From Alicyclobacillus pomorum DSM 14955 (GTDB lineage: Bacteria > Bacillota > Bacilli > Alicyclobacillales > Alicyclobacillaceae): 64,000 nucleotides of DNA. Numbering within the stretch: position 1 is the first letter of the stretch; every line of letters begins with the position of its first letter. Positions 1 to 7,779 of this stretch are shown one piece after another. The notes under the pieces are model-generated. The model was given only the letters and a program-made list of their open reading frames with translations. It was not told where the DNA came from and searched no databases. A program made the translations under genes and the position numbers. The stretch is from contig NZ_AXAR01000002.1 of NCBI RefSeq assembly GCF_000472905.1, positions 1 to 64,000 on the forward strand, written 5' to 3'.

Positions 1-278
1 CCCTGTCTTTTGGGAATGAGTGAAGGAGCCACAACAGTACAAGAGACGTCCATTGCATGGAGCAATCGATACAGGCCATAGCCCGTGGGTCCAGCCTCGT
101 AGCAGAACTCCAGTTTTACTCCCTCGCCGTCGAGTTGACGTACGAGGTTTCTTACGGCCTCTACTGTATGAGGAAACATCCCAATGAACCTGGGCTCACC
201 CCGGCCTTCGTCCGCGACTGCAACTGCGATTTTCTCCTTGGACACATCCAAACCAACGAACTTTGTGATACTCTTCAT
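1..278 (-). mobile_element. IS110-family transposase, N-terminal part (cut by window edge)
   Basis: Reading the minus strand from an ATG at 278 gives an open frame to base 1 with no stop. It starts MKSITKFVGLDVSKEKIAVA and continues through ...FCYEAGPTGYGLYRLLHA. The early GLDVSK aspartate and the later YEAGPTG glutamate fit the first two acids of the DEDD (RuvC-like) catalytic set of IS110-type transposases, which belong to serine-independent, site-biased elements. AAGGGG lies 8 bases before the ATG. About 92 codons are visible; the rest lies beyond the window, so neither integrity nor the far end of the element can be judged. The left-over sequence to the uninterrupted gene at 410 may hold the element's upstream end, but IS110 elements often lack clear inverted repeats and I could not place it. 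Confidence 0.8.
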
Positions 279-409
279 AGTATCGGCCCCTTCGTATGTG
301 GCTCTGCACTGTTTTCGATAGATTCAGTGTAATCCACGACGTGCGAAATGGGGCCGGTGTCGTTCATTATGACTATGTTCCTTATTACAGCTGACGACCT
401 AATTACGAG

Positions 410-1321
410 TTAAGTCTCGATCCGGTGGTATGCACGCAAGATCCGAAGGTTATCGAGGGTTAGAACACCCTTCCACTCCTCCTTGGCCTGCTGCCATTCT
501 TCCTCATATCTTCCCCACTGCCATGTAGGGTTCCAAGCACCATCGTCACTTTGAGTCTCGATCAGGAAGTCGAGGTTCTCGTCTATTGCTGTTTTGAGAA
601 CAGGATAATAATACGCTTTGGGCGAAGGGGCGACCTGGGTCGGTTGAAGTCCGTAGGTGCGCCACTGCTCCGGAGCGGTAGTAACCACCGTGCGCACGTG
701 CGGATCAAGCCGGGTGTATAGTTCCGTTTTCCGATCCTCTGGCAGGCGTTCGGCTAGGCGAAGATAGCATAGCAAATCATGCATTTCCAATGGCTCGGAG
801 CGATTGTCCAACTTTTCGAACGCTTTACGGGTCAGCGTATCCCGCAAACCATTTTGAATCACACCCGGAAATTCATACAGATAACCAATGATTTCTGCAC
901 TCGGATTTGCCCAATACTGTTCCGCCTTCTCCGGGCCCGGATACTCCCACCACATGGCACGTGGAAACTGCGTAACGCTTTCCGGTACGGACTCCCAAAG
1001 TTGATGTTCTGGGTCGAATGTTTGGTGGAGATATTGGAGTGCCTGGACAACCATAACAGGTATCTCTGGTAGCCGTAAACGAGATATATACTGCAAAGCA
1101 ATGGTGGTTGCTATTGCTGACGAATCGGGCAGGCGAAAATCGGGTTCCAGGGCATGTCCAAAGCCACCATCGTCATTCTGAAAGGTCTCCAATTCTTTCA
1201 CTACATCGGCTGCAGACCCTTGTTCAAATTCGAATCGAAGCATAGCTTTGTCTAAGGGTCGAGCTTTCATCAATATAAAATTACGTGCCATTGAGAAGTG
1301 CTCTGATGACAATTTACGCAT
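410..1321 (-). CDS. Putative alpha/alpha-toroid (prenyltransferase/terpenoid-cyclase-like) protein of unknown function
   Basis: This 303-residue protein has no signal peptide or membrane segment. It carries two QW-like signatures typical of alpha/alpha-barrel toroids: FQNDDGGFGHALEPD near residue 47 and ETQSDDGAWNPTWQWG near residue 262. These motifs are shared by squalene-hopene cyclases, protein prenyltransferases and a set of uncharacterised soluble Bacilli proteins often labelled 'prenyltransferase'. The cyclase DXDD catalytic motif is not seen, so a cyclase activity is not supported. The ATG at 1321 follows GGGGGTAA at a good distance. It stands alone: the transposase fragment ends before it, and the upstream oxidoreductase is closed by a terminator. 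Function unknown. Confidence 0.7.
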   Translation of the reverse strand: MRKLSSEHFSMARNFILMKARPLDKAMLRFEFEQGSAADVVKELETFQNDDGGFGHALEPDFRLPDSSAIATTIALQYISRLRLPEIPVMVVQALQYLHQTFDPEHQLWESVPESVTQFPRAMWWEYPGPEKAEQYWANPSAEIIGYLYEFPGVIQNGLRDTLTRKAFEKLDNRSEPLEMHDLLCYLRLAERLPEDRKTELYTRLDPHVRTVVTTAPEQWRTYGLQPTQVAPSPKAYYYPVLKTAIDENLDFLIETQSDDGAWNPTWQWGRYEEEWQQAKEEWKGVLTLDNLRILRAYHRIET

Positions 1322-1582
1322 GATGTGTTACCCCCAAAACAGTTCAGTTCATTAATCCCAATGGAACAATGCCGGAATTCCTGCCCGAGAGCGTAACAAC
1401 GACGGAACACGAGGACGTTAATTATACAAAATTATCGCATAATTAAATGTACGCTACATCTGGGCTTATAGGGCATTCGCCCCCTTTAATTCAAGAAGAA
1501 CAGCCTATAACATTCCATAGCAAAAAAGAAAAAGCCCGCCAACAAACGATATTCATCGCTTGGCGGACTGACGATTACGGAA
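1322..1582. other. Intergenic region
   Basis: Besides the terminator at 1522-1566 this stretch holds A+T-rich sequence upstream of the toroid gene (start 1321) that probably contains its promoter. No convincing small gene or RNA structure was seen. Confidence 0.4.
1522..1566 (-). terminator. Intrinsic terminator of the molybdopterin oxidoreductase gene
   Basis: On the minus strand CCGCCAA pairs with TTGGCGG around a 17-base loop and is followed by TTTTTCTTTTTT. It begins about 17 bases after the stop of the gene at 1583. Confidence 0.75.
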
Positions 1583-3616
1583 TTATGTGAGACTTGTAAC
1601 TTCAACCCGAGTGGAAAAGAATGTTGCACCGCCTCCCATATCGGCGATTCTCTGTGAAGTGAGTACATTTACAGACTGGTAACCAAGTACGTCGTCATCC
1701 CACCACAGCCCCTGTGAAATGACAAGACCAGGCTGTACATCCGGAGTTATGTCAGCTCGGAGAACGATTGATCCCCGGTCGTTAAAAATTTTAACGAGCT
1801 GTCCATGCTCTATTCTGCGCTCCAAAGCATCGACTGGGTGAATCTGGAGGACAGGACGTCGCTCTGCCGCCATTAACGCAGGAACGTTGGCTCCCGTCGA
1901 GTTCAAAAAGTGATGATTAGGTGGTGTTATAAAATACAGTGGGTAGGACGTGTCTTCAGACAGCTCCACATGTGTGGGGAGCGGAGAAAGCCCTGCACGC
2001 TTCATGCTCTCCGAGTACAAGGCGATCTTTTTCCCGGTCGGAGTCGGTGATCCTGCCTCGCGAAGTTCTGTCTCTGAATGTCCCCCCAGCTTCACCCATC
2101 CCTTCTCGCGTAAGGACTGGAGCGAGATGCCGCGCAAATATGGATTGTGCTCATTTTGAAGGGCAGTCTCAATCATTTCTTCTTCCGTATCGTTAAAGCA
2201 AGAATCGGTAAAGCCCATCACCTTTGCCAGTTCTTTAAACAGCGTAAAATTCGATTTACACTCTCCAAGAGGTGGTATCACCGGTTCATGCAGCTGGAGA
2301 TACAAGTGCCAGTAGGATTTGTATAAATCAAGATTTTCAAAGTGACTGGTTGCAGGTAATACGAGATCGGCGTATTTACAGGTGTCCGTAAGAAAGAGGT
2401 CGTGAACAACGGTAAACAGATCCTCTCTCAATAGCCCCTGCCGTACTTTGTTTTGGTCAGGCGCAACCTGCGCTGGGTTTGAGTTATAGACAAAAAGAAC
2501 CTTGACTGGACGTGCTGTTTCAAGTAGGACGTCTCCCAGCCGGTTCATGTTGATGGAACGTGGCAAGGGTTTGGGCAGCAAATCCGGCCTCTGAATCCCT
2601 CGTGTATTCAAAGTGGCATAATAGCTGTTCCCTTTTACTGCCCCTCCTCCACGAATTCCCCATTGTCCGGTGAGAGCCGGCAGGCACGCAATCGCGCGTA
2701 CAATCATGCCGCCATTGTCATGATGCTGGATACCGTTGCCAATTCGAATAAACGAAGGTGTCGTTGTTCCGTACAAATGCGCAAGGGAACGGAGATCTTC
2801 CACAGATACACCGGTAATTGCCGAAACCTTCTCTGGAGTGTATTCGGACGCATGACGTTTCAGCTCGTCGTAGCCTACGGTGTGCTGCTTTAAAAAGTCT
2901 TCTTGAACAAGATGATCACGGATGAGAATGTGCATGATGCCCAGCGCTAATGCTGCATCGGTTCCAGGGCGGATTTGAATAAACCAATCTGCCCACTTGG
3001 CAGAGCGGTTGTTGTGGACGTCAATAACAACAATTTTGGCACCGCGCTTGCGAGCTTCGTTCGCTAGCAGCATTTGGTGCATGTTAGTGCTCACAACGTT
3101 ACAGCCCCAGATGAGAATGAGTTTTGAGTAGATTGTATCTTCTGGATCCGTTCCGGCGTTGGCGCCCATTGTATAGGTAAATCCTGCAGCTCCAGCTGCG
3201 TTGCAAATTGTTCGCTCGAGCCGGCTTGCCCCGAGGCGGTGAAAGAATCGCCGGTCCATTCCTTCCGCGTTTAAAACCCCCATATTTCCGTAAAAACTAT
3301 AGGGAAGAATCGATTCCGCACCATACGTTTCAATCGCAGATTGGAATTGGCGTTTAATTTCGTCGTATGCCTCGCTCCAAGATATGCGTTCAAACTGCAA
3401 AGAACCTTTTGGTCCCGTTCGTCGCAGAGGATAGAGAAGGCGGTCTTTATGATATACCCGCTCTGGAAACCTGCGAACTTTGTGGCAGATCACACCTTTT
3501 GTAACAGGGTGGTCGGGATGACCTGTGACCCGCACGATTTTCCCGTCCTTAACATCAACAAAGAGGCTGCAGGTGTCCGGACAATCGAGGGGACAGACAG
3601 ATCTCACACGTTTCAC
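1583..3616 (-). CDS. Molybdopterin-dependent oxidoreductase (formate dehydrogenase/DMSO reductase family, YyaE-like)
   Basis: The ~677-residue protein begins with an Fe4S4 motif, CPLDCPDTC...GVICHK (Cys spacing 3-3-27), followed by the molybdopterin oxidoreductase core and a C-terminal dinucleotide-binding domain (ITPPNHHFLNST... VKIFNDRGSIVLRA). It therefore belongs to the Mo/W-bis-MGD family and resembles the short single-subunit Bacillus members such as YyaE. ERTICNAAG is the likely region of the metal ligand. No Tat signal is present, so it should be cytoplasmic. No electron-transfer subunit or cofactor gene is adjacent, and the substrate cannot be told. An upstream GTG at 3631 is in frame, but AGGAA lies 7 bases before the GTG at 3616, which I prefer. 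Confidence 0.85.
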   Translation of the reverse strand: MKRVRSVCPLDCPDTCSLFVDVKDGKIVRVTGHPDHPVTKGVICHKVRRFPERVYHKDRLLYPLRRTGPKGSLQFERISWSEAYDEIKRQFQSAIETYGAESILPYSFYGNMGVLNAEGMDRRFFHRLGASRLERTICNAAGAAGFTYTMGANAGTDPEDTIYSKLILIWGCNVVSTNMHQMLLANEARKRGAKIVVIDVHNNRSAKWADWFIQIRPGTDAALALGIMHILIRDHLVQEDFLKQHTVGYDELKRHASEYTPEKVSAITGVSVEDLRSLAHLYGTTTPSFIRIGNGIQHHDNGGMIVRAIACLPALTGQWGIRGGGAVKGNSYYATLNTRGIQRPDLLPKPLPRSINMNRLGDVLLETARPVKVLFVYNSNPAQVAPDQNKVRQGLLREDLFTVVHDLFLTDTCKYADLVLPATSHFENLDLYKSYWHLYLQLHEPVIPPLGECKSNFTLFKELAKVMGFTDSCFNDTEEEMIETALQNEHNPYLRGISLQSLREKGWVKLGGHSETELREAGSPTPTGKKIALYSESMKRAGLSPLPTHVELSEDTSYPLYFITPPNHHFLNSTGANVPALMAAERRPVLQIHPVDALERRIEHGQLVKIFNDRGSIVLRADITPDVQPGLVISQGLWWDDDVLGYQSVNVLTSQRIADMGGGATFFSTRVEVTSLT

Positions 3617-3672
3617 AGCACATTTCCTCACTTTCAGAACAACTGAATATACGAATTATACTCAATGAGATG

Positions 3673-3949
3673 CTATTGAACTCTTATTCTTAGTTCAATA
3701 AGATTGGCGGGTCTCATAACCTTTTTTACGTAGCCTTCTTGCACTAATGCACAGAGCAACAAACCACGGACTTGATTTCTACGAAAATGAGCTATGCCAC
3801 GGGCAATCAAAGCGCCGTATGAATAACCACAAAGGATAAATTGCTCATTTGGGACGAGATCGTCAAGAAAGCGTAACACCGCTGCAACATATCGCCAGAG
3901 TTTTGGATGGACTGTTGAGGCTCAGAGCGACCCATACCTGGCCAATCGA
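3673..3949 (-). pseudogene. Alpha/beta-hydrolase remnant with frameshift
   Basis: Two overlapping minus-strand frames together make a hydrolase fragment. The first reads IDWPGMGRSEPQQSIQNSGDML (about 3949-3885); the second continues VAAVLRFLDDLVPNEQFILCGYSYGALIARGIAHFRRNQVRGLLLCALV. GYSYGA is the nucleophile elbow. The join needs a one-base shift near 3880. The N-terminal beta-sheet and the region with the catalytic His are absent, and the 5' side runs straight into the stop of uxuA at 3954. I read it as a degraded, truncated gene. An inverted repeat (ATTGAAC/GTTCAAT, 3674-3700) lies at its end. Confidence 0.6.
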
Positions 3950-3953
3950 TATA

Positions 3954-5003
3954 TCAAGAATATCGTGCCTTGCGGACAGCTTCCCACAGGCCGTTGAGGT
4001 ACGCCGCGCCGAGCGCCCTGTCGTACAATCCATAGCCCGGCCTTCCGCGCTCTCCCCAGATCATGCGTCCGTGGTCCGGCCGAATGGGCCCCTGGTAGTC
4101 GATGTCGCTGAGCGCGCGAATGTACGCGCACATGTCGATGGAGCCGTCTTCGGATAGGTGGCCAGATTCTACAAACGCCTTTTCGCCCGTAATCTTGATG
4201 TTCCTGGCGTGCACAAAGTTGACCCGTTCCCGCTCTCCGAAGTAACGCAAGATCTCCACCACGTTGTTGGCCGGGTCTGCCCCGAGCGATCCACTGCAAA
4301 TACAGAGCCCGTTACTTGGGCTATCGTACATCTTCGTCAGTCTCTCGAGGTTCTCTTGGTTGGTCATGATTCTCGGTAGGCCGAAGATGGACCAGGGGGG
4401 ATCGTCCGGGTGAATCGCCATTTTCACCTGCAGACGATCCGCCTCTGGCATCACGGCCTGTACGAAATACGTGAGGTGGTCCCACAGTTTGTCCTCGGAG
4501 ACGTCTTCGTAGGCGCGCAGCAATCGGTGCAACTCACCGTCCGGATAACTGGTGTCCCAGCCTGGTAGACGCAGCGAACCCCGGACGGGGTTCATCTGCT
4601 CCACCTGCGCCTGATCAAAGGCCAGGGTGGTGGAGCCGTCCGGTAGGCGGAACGAGAGGTCGGAGCGGGTCCAGTCAAAGACCGGCATAAAATTGTAGCA
4701 GACCACCCGAACGTCCGCCTTGGCCAGGTTGCGCAACGTTTCAATATAGTTCGCGATGTACCTGTCCCGGGTGGGGCGGCCGAGCTTGATATCCTCGTTC
4801 ACAGGGACGCTTTCAATGACGGACAGCTCGAGCCCGTGTGACTCCACTTCTTGCTTCCGTGCGAGAATCGCCTCGTAGGGCCATACCTCGCCGACGGGAA
4901 CGTCGTGCAGTGCGGTGACAATCCCTTTCATACCGGGAATTTGTCGAATGTGCTGCAGTGTGACCGGATCCTCCGGTCCGTACCAGCGAAATGTGAGCTT
5001 CAT
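3954..5003 (-). CDS. uxuA: D-mannonate dehydratase
   Basis: This enzyme dehydrates D-mannonate to 2-keto-3-deoxy-D-gluconate in glucuronate breakdown. The 349-residue product starts MKLTFRWYGPEDPVTLQHIRQ and contains GIVTALHDVPVGEVWPYEAI, HPDDPPWSIFGLPRI and a complete C-terminus (DHGRMIWGERGRPGYGLYDRALGAAYLNGL), all characteristic of UxuA TIM-barrel dehydratases; the length is close to the Bacillus enzyme. GGAGG precedes the ATG. It is the last gene of the hexuronate operon, with kdgK and kdgA upstream to consume its product. Immediately downstream is the hydrolase remnant, which marks the operon's rearranged end. Confidence 0.93.
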   Translation of the reverse strand: MKLTFRWYGPEDPVTLQHIRQIPGMKGIVTALHDVPVGEVWPYEAILARKQEVESHGLELSVIESVPVNEDIKLGRPTRDRYIANYIETLRNLAKADVRVVCYNFMPVFDWTRSDLSFRLPDGSTTLAFDQAQVEQMNPVRGSLRLPGWDTSYPDGELHRLLRAYEDVSEDKLWDHLTYFVQAVMPEADRLQVKMAIHPDDPPWSIFGLPRIMTNQENLERLTKMYDSPSNGLCICSGSLGADPANNVVEILRYFGERERVNFVHARNIKITGEKAFVESGHLSEDGSIDMCAYIRALSDIDYQGPIRPDHGRMIWGERGRPGYGLYDRALGAAYLNGLWEAVRKARYS

Positions 5004-5037
5004 GCCTACCCCACCTCCTCTTTGCCGCTCATGGCCA

Positions 5038-6087
5038 TCAGGGCCACTGACAGGAGATAACGCGGCCCTCTTGACTGCTTTCGAGGGCGTACTCTATCAC
5101 TTGAATGACATGTCTCGCCTCTGTTGCGGTGACGGGAACTGGTCCTTCCCCGCACAGGGCACGGGCCAGTTTCGAATAGTAGACTTCGTAGCAACCGGGA
5201 CGTGTGGATCGCTTCTTGGTGACCAGCCCGGACTCGTCCGCGACGGTCAGATGGCCGTAATAGCGCTCGTCATCCTGGCCCCACTGCGGGTGCCCCGGAC
5301 GGATTCCGGCTTTCAGTTGATCCTCCTGGGGGTCCATCCCGTACTTCAAAAAGCTCCCCTTGTCTCCGTGGACAGCAAAGCGCGGACCGGGATTGGCAAC
5401 GAGGGAACCGGAGTGGAGAACGACGCGCATCCGTCCATACCCCATGACGATGTGGAAGTAGTCCGTTGCTATCCTGGGGTGCCGCTGAGACAGGACGTCC
5501 GCGTACACCGTCTCCGGTAAACCGAACAGTACGAGCGCTTGGTCAATCAAATGCGGGCCCAGGTTGTACAACGTCCCTGCCCCTACCCCGTTTTCTTCTT
5601 GCCAGCGAGGCCGCACCTCCGGCCGATAGCGGTCAAAATGCGCTTCATAAGTGGAAATGGTTCCGAGCGTACCGTTCTCCACGAGTTCCTTAACCGTGAG
5701 AAAGTCTCCGTCCCATCGGCGGTTGTGGAATACGCTGAGAATCAGATTTTGGCTTTCCGCGAGCTGAATCAGTTCATCCGCTTCTGCGACCTGAAGGGTG
5801 AACGGTTTTTCGACAACCACGTGTTTTCCGTGCGTCAGCGCCAGTTTGGCAATCCGGTAGTGTTCCGCATGCGGATAGGCCACAACTACCAAGTCGACTT
5901 CCGCGTCACGACATAACTCTTCCGGAGACGTAAACACCCGGGCACCGGGGAGGGTGGCTTCCACCCGGTCCCGACGACTCGTGACCACAGCGCGTATCTC
6001 AAAGTCGTCCAAGGACTGCAACAGGGGTGCGTGAAACGTCGCACCGGACAATCCGTATCCAATCAAGCCAACGCGTATCTTCGCCAT
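5038..6087 (-). CDS. Gfo/Idh/MocA oxidoreductase, IolW/YdgJ-like
   Basis: This is a 349-residue NAD(P)-dependent sugar or polyol dehydrogenase. A Rossmann motif GLIGYGLSGATFHAPLL opens the protein, the VVEKPF motif with the conserved Lys is near residue 96, and the C-terminal domain carries YNLGPHLIDQALVLFG. The GxGLSGxxFHxPLL start is typical of the branch with B. subtilis IolW (scyllo-inositol dehydrogenase) and E. coli YdgJ. It lies between kdgA (4-base gap) and uxuA in the hexuronate operon. A reduction or oxidation of a uronate-linked sugar is likely. Because the operon lacks a dedicated fructuronate reductase of the SDR type, that is one possible role (inference). Confidence 0.85.
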   Translation of the reverse strand: MAKIRVGLIGYGLSGATFHAPLLQSLDDFEIRAVVTSRRDRVEATLPGARVFTSPEELCRDAEVDLVVVAYPHAEHYRIAKLALTHGKHVVVEKPFTLQVAEADELIQLAESQNLILSVFHNRRWDGDFLTVKELVENGTLGTISTYEAHFDRYRPEVRPRWQEENGVGAGTLYNLGPHLIDQALVLFGLPETVYADVLSQRHPRIATDYFHIVMGYGRMRVVLHSGSLVANPGPRFAVHGDKGSFLKYGMDPQEDQLKAGIRPGHPQWGQDDERYYGHLTVADESGLVTKKRSTRPGCYEVYYSKLARALCGEGPVPVTATEARHVIQVIEYALESSQEGRVISCQWP

Positions 6088-6090
6088 ACC

Positions 6091-6768
6091 TTATCGCCTC
6101 TTCTCTGCGGTTTCTTGCTGTACACCTGACTGAACTTCGCGTATCCGCCGCATCAGTTCAGAAGCCCGCCGGGTGATGGAAGACCAGTCTCCCGCCTCCA
6201 CTTCGTGCTTCGGAACCAATGCGCTGCCCATGCCCACGCCGATGGCACCGGCGCGGAGGAAGTCTGCCGCGTTGTCCACGGTGATGCCCCCGGTCGGAAT
6301 AAAAGAGGTACCATGAAATGGGCCCAAGAGGTCCTTCAGGTACGCAGGGCCAAGCGGGCCGGCTGGGAACAATTTGAGGGTGTCCGCACCAGCTCGGGTG
6401 GCCTGCACAATTTCTGTGGGCGTCACAATCCCCGGAATCATGACCGCCCCCAACGATGCGGCCGTTTCAACCAGTGTCACATCCAAATGTGGACTCAGCA
6501 ATACATCTGCCCCCGCCTCCACCGCTTGACGGACTTGGGCGGGGGTCATCAAAGTACCGGCGCCGATGAAAAGGTCCTGTCCAAACGTCCTTCTCAGGGA
6601 TTGTATCAGTTCCTGCGCGCCTTCTGAGTCGAACGTCACTTCAATCGCCGTGATGCCGCCTGCCATCAGGGCGTCCACGACGGACAATACCGAGTGGATA
6701 GGCTGTCTTCTCAGGATGGCAATGGCGCCAGCCTGTTTGACGCGCGCCTGTAAAACCATGTGGTTCAT
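6091..6768 (-). CDS. kdgA: 2-dehydro-3-deoxyphosphogluconate (KDPG/KHG) aldolase
   Basis: The enzyme cleaves 2-keto-3-deoxy-6-phosphogluconate to pyruvate and glyceraldehyde-3-phosphate. The 225-residue TIM barrel shows AIEVTFDS with catalytic Glu43 and the Schiff-base lysine in TLKLFPAGPLG (Lys132), plus the phosphate-binding FIPTGGI. The frame is open further upstream to 6927, but the family start is the ATG at 6768, which overlaps the kdgK stop (ATGA) and has GGGAG 10 bases before it. Translation is probably coupled to kdgK. Confidence 0.93.
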   Translation of the reverse strand: MNHMVLQARVKQAGAIAILRRQPIHSVLSVVDALMAGGITAIEVTFDSEGAQELIQSLRRTFGQDLFIGAGTLMTPAQVRQAVEAGADVLLSPHLDVTLVETAASLGAVMIPGIVTPTEIVQATRAGADTLKLFPAGPLGPAYLKDLLGPFHGTSFIPTGGITVDNAADFLRAGAIGVGMGSALVPKHEVEAGDWSSITRRASELMRRIREVQSGVQQETAEKRR

Positions 6769-7751
6769 CGCAATACATTCTCCCTTCCATCCAGTTCCTG
6801 TAGCGCTTCGGCCCAGGTTGGATACCCGTCGTGATCTCCCACGCTCGTCACGGCAAACGCGCCCACCACAGCACCCAGGCGAAACGCATCTTCGATGGAC
6901 CAACCACGCAACATGCCCGCTATCCACCCGGCATTAAACCCATCGCCAGCGCCCACCGTGTCCACGACGTTTGTCACCGCTTTGGCGGGCACACGGGTCA
7001 CTTCGCCTCGGCAGGATAGTTCTGCGCCTTGTATCCCGCGCTTGAGAAGGACGCCTTCCCCGGTAAAGCCAAGGTTGCGAATGGCCGTTTCCAACACCGT
7101 GGCAGACTCCGTGTGAAAGAGCAAGCTCGCCTCCTCGTCCCCGAGAAGAAACCAGGTGAGATACGGAAGGACTTCGGCTACGATGCTGTGCCAGGTGTCG
7201 AGATAGGCCAGTTTTCTCCGGACGTTCACATCAAAAGAGGTAGGGATGCCCACTTCGTGACTGGACTTCAGAATCGCGGTCGCGTGACGTCGACTCTGCT
7301 CGCCAATCGCCCACGTGATGCCGGTGCTATGTACCCACGCAAATGTGTTCGGCGTCAAGTCTTTGTACAAGGCCTCAGGTTCCCAACTCCCGATGGCCAT
7401 GGGAGAGGTGGATCGATAGTAGAAAACGGACGTGGACGCCTGCAGTCCCGTCCACTGTTTAAACAAGACCCCCGTGCTACCGGGTGTCACTTCTTCCACG
7501 TATTGCGCGTCCACCCCCTCGGCTTGCACCGCCTTACGGATGAGCGTACCAAATGGGTCCTGTCCAACGCCGCACGCGTACGCCACCGGGATGCCCAATC
7601 GAGCGAGCCCGATGGCCGTGTTGAGCTCCGCCCCCGCGGCGTACGGCCGAAACTGGTGCGACGCCGAAATTACCCCCGGTGCACTGGGTACCCACGCAAT
7701 CAGGGGTTCACCGAAGGTCAATACTTTGGTTCCATGGGTGATTTTGCTCAA
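6765..7751 (-). CDS. kdgK: 2-keto-3-deoxygluconate kinase (PfkB family)
   Basis: It phosphorylates KDG, the joint product of UxuA and UxaA, to KDPG. The 328-residue protein opens with a typical PfkB N-terminus (VLTFGEPLIAWVP) and has the PfkB signature 2, DTVGAGDGFNAGW, with the catalytic Asp at about residue 270. The start is TTG at 7751, chosen because AGGGGG lies 8 bases before it and no alternative exists nearby. Its stop overlaps the kdgA start. Gap to uxaB upstream is 28 bases. Confidence 0.92.
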   Translation of the reverse strand: MSKITHGTKVLTFGEPLIAWVPSAPGVISASHQFRPYAAGAELNTAIGLARLGIPVAYACGVGQDPFGTLIRKAVQAEGVDAQYVEEVTPGSTGVLFKQWTGLQASTSVFYYRSTSPMAIGSWEPEALYKDLTPNTFAWVHSTGITWAIGEQSRRHATAILKSSHEVGIPTSFDVNVRRKLAYLDTWHSIVAEVLPYLTWFLLGDEEASLLFHTESATVLETAIRNLGFTGEGVLLKRGIQGAELSCRGEVTRVPAKAVTNVVDTVGAGDGFNAGWIAGMLRGWSIEDAFRLGAVVGAFAVTSVGDHDGYPTWAEALQELDGRENVLR

Positions 7752-7779
7752 TCTTCAGTCCCCCTCTTCGGGTTCACCG

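Noticed and set aside
57-332. 91-codon plus-strand frame
   Set aside because: Antisense to the IS110-type transposase start, which explains the region better.
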